This document shows, piece by piece, positions 6,374 to 8,169 of a DNA stretch of 8,169 nt. Source of the DNA: Synergistaceae bacterium (GTDB taxonomy: Bacteria; Synergistota; Synergistia; Synergistales; Aminobacteriaceae); contig JAITPZ010000111.1 of NCBI GenBank assembly GCA_031289165.1, positions 1 to 8,169 of the forward strand, given 5' to 3'. Position numbers and translations under genes: made by a program. A model generated the notes under the pieces. That model was not told the DNA's origin. It did no database searches and saw only the letters and a list, made by a program, of their open reading frames with translations. How positions within the stretch are numbered: the stretch's first letter is position 1; every line of letters begins with the position of its first letter.

Positions 6374-6483
6374 ATTTCCGTCTCCCCCGACGCTCTCCAT
6401 TTTCGAAACGCAAAAAAGAACCCAACAAAAAACAGGGGGCTTCGCTTTTCACTTTTCAGCGCCCATTTCAACCCTGTTTTCAT
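6370..6483 (-). CDS. Possible 37-residue leader ORF coupled to the cooS-like gene
   Basis: An ATG at 6483 opens a 37-codon frame whose TGA (6372-6370) overlaps the cooS ATG as ATGA. The predicted peptide has a basic start (MKTGLKWALKSEKR), a hydrophobic Phe-rich middle (SPLFFVGFFFAF) and a polar tail. It covers the leader hairpin, so its translation could affect folding there. Against it, there is no ribosome site before the ATG, only AT-rich palindrome sequence, and short frames arise by chance. I recognise no family. Confidence 0.2.
   Translation of the reverse strand: MKTGLKWALKSEKRSPLFFVGFFFAFRKWRASGETEI
6382..6388 (-). promoter_or_regulatory. Ribosome binding site of the cooS-like gene
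   Basis: GGGGGAG on the minus strand lies 8 bases before the ATG at 6373. Nothing comparable precedes the in-frame ATG at 6400, where the upstream sequence is a T-run and CGTTTCG. This selects the shorter start. Confidence 0.65.
6429..6480 (-). terminator. Leader hairpin with T-run, candidate attenuator of the operon
   Basis: Perfect 9-base arms (CCCTGTTTT at 6472-6480 and AAAACAGGG at 6429-6437 on the plus strand) enclose 34 bases. Internal pairing GGGC/GCCC and CGCT/AGCG can stack inside. In the direction of transcription the closing arm runs straight into TTTTTT and, after a short gap, a second TTTTTT. This is terminator-like but lies between the promoter and the first gene, so it would act by attenuation. 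I recognise no riboswitch class in the about 145-base leader. Confidence 0.45.
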
Positions 6484-6486
6484 TAT

Positions 6487-6507
6487 AATTTATAAAACTT
6501 ATAAATT
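6487..6507. promoter_or_regulatory. 21-bp AT-rich perfect palindrome, candidate operator
   Basis: Arms AATTTATAA (6487-6495) and TTATAAATT (6499-6507) are perfect inverted repeats with a 3-base AAC spacer. They lie about 13-33 bases downstream of the predicted transcription start, a usual place for a repressor to block elongation. The arms do not match the FNR (TTGAT-N4-ATCAA) consensus, and I do not recognise the regulator. The AT-richness makes some palindromy likely by chance, but a 9+9 exact match is notable. Confidence 0.4.
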
Positions 6508-6526
6508 TAATAAGATAATCAGTAAA

Positions 6527-6555
6527 ATAATATCTTCTTCTTACGAGCCTGTCAA
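6527..6555 (-). promoter_or_regulatory. Sigma-70 promoter of the cooS-ABC-sulfur carrier operon
   Basis: On the minus strand a perfect -35 TTGACA (6555-6550) is separated by exactly 17 bases from -10 TATTAT (6532-6527). Transcription should start near 6520 and produce a leader of about 145 bases before the ATG at 6373. It lies about 77 bases after the symporter stop. The downstream genes are so closely packed that this is probably the main promoter for all seven. Confidence 0.8.
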
Positions 6556-6631
6556 CGAGACATGAGATTGCGGCAGGGCAGCGCGCACAAACGCCCCATT
6601 CAGGCGGCATATATGACCAGTAAACTATGCT

Positions 6632-7843
6632 TTATTCCGAAGCCTTCAGTTTCTCCATGCGCGCGACAATGACCGTTCCCGCCAGGTCGCCAAGGCAGTT
6701 CATCGTCGTCAGGCCCATATCCATGAGGGCGAAAATACCGGATATCAGCCCTATGACCTCCAGCGGCAGGCCGAATGCGTCCAGCACTATGGCTATCGAC
6801 ACGATGCCGCCGCCTGGAACTCCGCCCGCGCCCGTGGTGAGTATGAGGGCGATGAAAAGCATGTTGATCAGTACACCGAGCGACAGAGGAGCGTTCACGG
6901 CCTGAGCCGCAAAGAGAAACGCCAGAGCGAGCATTATGCCGTTGCCGTCCTTGTTGATCTGCGATCCCAATGGAATCGTGAAGCTCGAGACCGCATGGGG
7001 CACGCCGAGATCATCGGAGCAGTTGAGGCTTATGGGGACGCTGGCAAGGCTCGAGCACGTACTGACCGTTGTAATGATAAGCGGAGACGCTTTTTTAAGA
7101 AACTGGAGGGGCGAAATTCGGGCGAAAATCAGCAGGAGAACGAGATAGACCACGAGCTGAAGCGCGATGGCCGCGTAGGTCGCGCCGAGATACTTCACGA
7201 CGACCCCCAGCAGGGAACTTCCATACTTTCCCGTGACCCCGGCTATCAGCGCGAAAACCCCTATGGGGGCGTATCCCATGATGATGCCGACGAGCTTGTT
7301 GAAGAGGCGCGCCAGTAAATTGAATCCGCGGTTCAGCGCGACCCGGTCTTCCCTGTCGAGAAACAGGATCGCGATACCCAGAAACGCGCTGAAAACCACG
7401 ATCTGATCGAACCTGCCGCTGGAGAGGGCGGCGAAAACATTGACCGGAAGGAGGCCCAAAAGGGTCTCGCCCAGCGAGGGAATCTTCTCGATCACTCCCT
7501 CATACTTCCCCTCCAGTACAAAACCCACGCCGGGCTCGAAAAGATATCCGGCCGCCAGCCCAAGAACAATGGCCACCGCCGTGGTCAGCGCGTAGTAGGC
7601 GATTATCCGCACCCCTATTCGCCCCAGTACCCTGGGATCGTCCAGAGAGGCTATCCCTGCTATGAGGTTTACGATAATCAGCGGCAGCGCCGCCATACGG
7701 AGCAGATTCAGAAAAATCGAACCCAGGGGCTGCAGCACCGTTATTGACGGTCCGAACACCGCGCCCGCGGCGACGCCCAGTATCATGGCAAAAAGCAACT
7801 TTGTCAGCAGAGAAATCTTCCTGTATCGTGACGCCAAACTCAT
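6632..7843 (-). CDS. Dicarboxylate/amino acid:cation symporter (DAACS/GltP family), altered specificity
   Basis: This 403-residue inner-membrane secondary transporter of the glutamate-transporter fold uses a Na+ or H+ gradient to take up small acids. It has multiple hydrophobic helices, the hairpin-1 serine motif STCSSLASVP (261-270), the TM7 motif PLGSQINKDG (291-300), the hairpin-2 GVPGGG (341-346), and the TM8 motif DMGLTTMNCLGD (375-386). Compared with archaeal GltPh, Arg397, which binds the substrate side-chain carboxylate, is Leu378, and its partner Asp390 is Phe371. The Met of the NMD motif is Lys298. Asp394, Thr398, Asn401 and Asp405 equivalents remain. The amino-acid backbone site thus appears intact while the acidic side-chain site is lost, suggesting a neutral or hydrophobic substrate. 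ATG overlaps the upstream aminotransferase stop in ATGA, implying co-expression. No clear intrinsic terminator follows the TAA at 6632. Confidence 0.93.
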   Translation of the reverse strand: MSLASRYRKISLLTKLLFAMILGVAAGAVFGPSITVLQPLGSIFLNLLRMAALPLIIVNLIAGIASLDDPRVLGRIGVRIIAYYALTTAVAIVLGLAAGYLFEPGVGFVLEGKYEGVIEKIPSLGETLLGLLPVNVFAALSSGRFDQIVVFSAFLGIAILFLDREDRVALNRGFNLLARLFNKLVGIIMGYAPIGVFALIAGVTGKYGSSLLGVVVKYLGATYAAIALQLVVYLVLLLIFARISPLQFLKKASPLIITTVSTCSSLASVPISLNCSDDLGVPHAVSSFTIPLGSQINKDGNGIMLALAFLFAAQAVNAPLSLGVLINMLFIALILTTGAGGVPGGGIVSIAIVLDAFGLPLEVIGLISGIFALMDMGLTTMNCLGDLAGTVIVARMEKLKASE

Positions 7844-8169
7844 GATTTTACCCTCTTCTTTCCGGAATCTGCGGACCTGCCCTGAGTCTGGCGGGGTCCC
7901 CTTCCCTTTTTCTCCCCGAGGCGCGATATGAGAGAAAGCGCGTCGGCCGTTATATCCATTTGTTTCGACGTGTTGTAAAAATCAATGCCGATCCTGATGT
8001 ATCCGCCCCTCATCGTGGCGTGTATCCTGCGTTCGGCGAGAATTGACTTCACTTCCTCCTCGAATTTCGCGGGGTAGTACACGCAGATGATCCCCGACCA
8101 ATTCTTCGGGTCGCGAGGTTCCACCACCTTCAACGGAAGGGGTCGAATTTTTTCTCTCAGGCGCTTTTC
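7840..8169 (-). CDS. C-terminal part of a class V PLP-dependent aminotransferase (partial)
   Basis: The frame is open from the right edge of the window (8169) to TGA at 7840-7842, giving the last 109 residues of a larger protein. The stretch ILAERRIHATMRGGYIRIG followed by DFYNTSKQMD is the typical small-domain ending of class V aminotransferases (cysteine desulfurase, SufS/CsdA, isopenicillin-N-epimerase-like), where RGG-x-IRI and YNT precede the last helix. The catalytic lysine and PLP site lie outside the window. After the domain, about 25 residues form a basic, low-complexity tail (GEKKGRGPRQTQGRSADSGK) that looks disordered. Apparent internal starts such as TTG at 8133 are not real starts, since homology continues upstream of it. 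Overlap with the symporter gene by 4 bases suggests the two act on the same amino acid. The exact reaction is unknown. Confidence 0.75.
   Translation of the reverse strand, partial: EKRLREKIRPLPLKVVEPRDPKNWSGIICVYYPAKFEEEVKSILAERRIHATMRGGYIRIGIDFYNTSKQMDITADALSLISRLGEKKGRGPRQTQGRSADSGKKRVKS

Noticed and set aside
6371..6400. Upstream ATG at 6400 as the start of the cooS-like gene
   Set aside because: No Shine-Dalgarno sequence before it, whereas the ATG at 6373 has GGGGGAG at 8 bases. The extra residues are low in information.
6484..6489. Plus-strand TATAAT as a divergent promoter
   Set aside because: No acceptable -35 at the right distance, and no plus-strand gene follows.
6482..6510. Second possible promoter on the minus strand (TATAAT with a TTAAAT -35)
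   Set aside because: The -35 is poor and the region is AT-rich by composition; the TTGACA/TATTAT pair just upstream is far better.
5057..6565. Plus-strand frames opposite the cooS-like gene, one running into the AT-rich promoter gap
   Set aside because: No domain or ribosome site, and the reverse strand holds a full-length, motif-complete CODH homologue.
1..8169. CRISPR arrays, tRNA/rRNA genes, insertion sequences
   Set aside because: No regularly spaced repeats, tRNA-like cloverleaf, transposase or terminal inverted repeats were seen on reading both strands.

Overview
The window (roughly 58-60% G+C by eye) is a tightly packed stretch of a bacterial genome. Almost every gene lies on the minus strand, and genes overlap by 1-4 bases or are separated by only a few. 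A Ni-CODH-like iron-sulfur enzyme and a JAMM-processed sulfur carrier point to an anaerobe. A Synergistota-like host is a guess from style only; no marker gene is present.

Layout, in the direction of transcription from the right edge. (1) 8169-6632: the C-terminal part of a class V (PLP) aminotransferase runs in from outside the window. It overlaps by 4 bases a dicarboxylate/amino acid:cation symporter whose side-chain-binding Arg is replaced by Leu. (2) 6631-6374: a regulatory gap with an excellent sigma-70 promoter (TTGACA, 17 bases, TATTAT), a 9+9 perfect palindrome just after the predicted transcription start, and a hairpin followed by a T-run in the leader. (3) 6373-257: a seven-gene operon. 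It encodes a CooS-like carbon monoxide dehydrogenase homologue; a periplasmic binding protein, permease and ATPase of a NitT/TauT-type ABC importer; a ThiS/MoaD-like sulfur carrier; a ThiF/MoeB-like adenylyltransferase; and a JAMM (M67) metallopeptidase. (4) 256-151: a convergent intergenic gap with a strong GC hairpin. (5) 150-1: the tail of a plus-strand Gly/Asn-rich protein.

The main finding is that the CooS-like protein is probably not a working CO dehydrogenase. All B- and D-cluster cysteines are present, as are five of the six C-cluster ligands. The sixth, equivalent to Cys333 of Carboxydothermus CooS-II, is Asp. Three of the four histidines of the proton relay (H96, H99, H102) are also lost. 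This resembles the deviant CooS-V type, which carries an Fe/S/O hybrid cluster and has no CO activity. The protein is encoded together with an importer and a complete HcyS/HcyF/HcyD-like sulfur-carrier set. The carrier has a GG-G-R-G tail that the neighbouring peptidase could trim. I propose the operon is one pathway that imports a small ligand (sulfonate or other oxyanion-like), performs redox chemistry on it with the hybrid-cluster enzyme, and passes sulfur to a protein thiocarboxylate. The parts are seen in the sequence; the pathway is inference.
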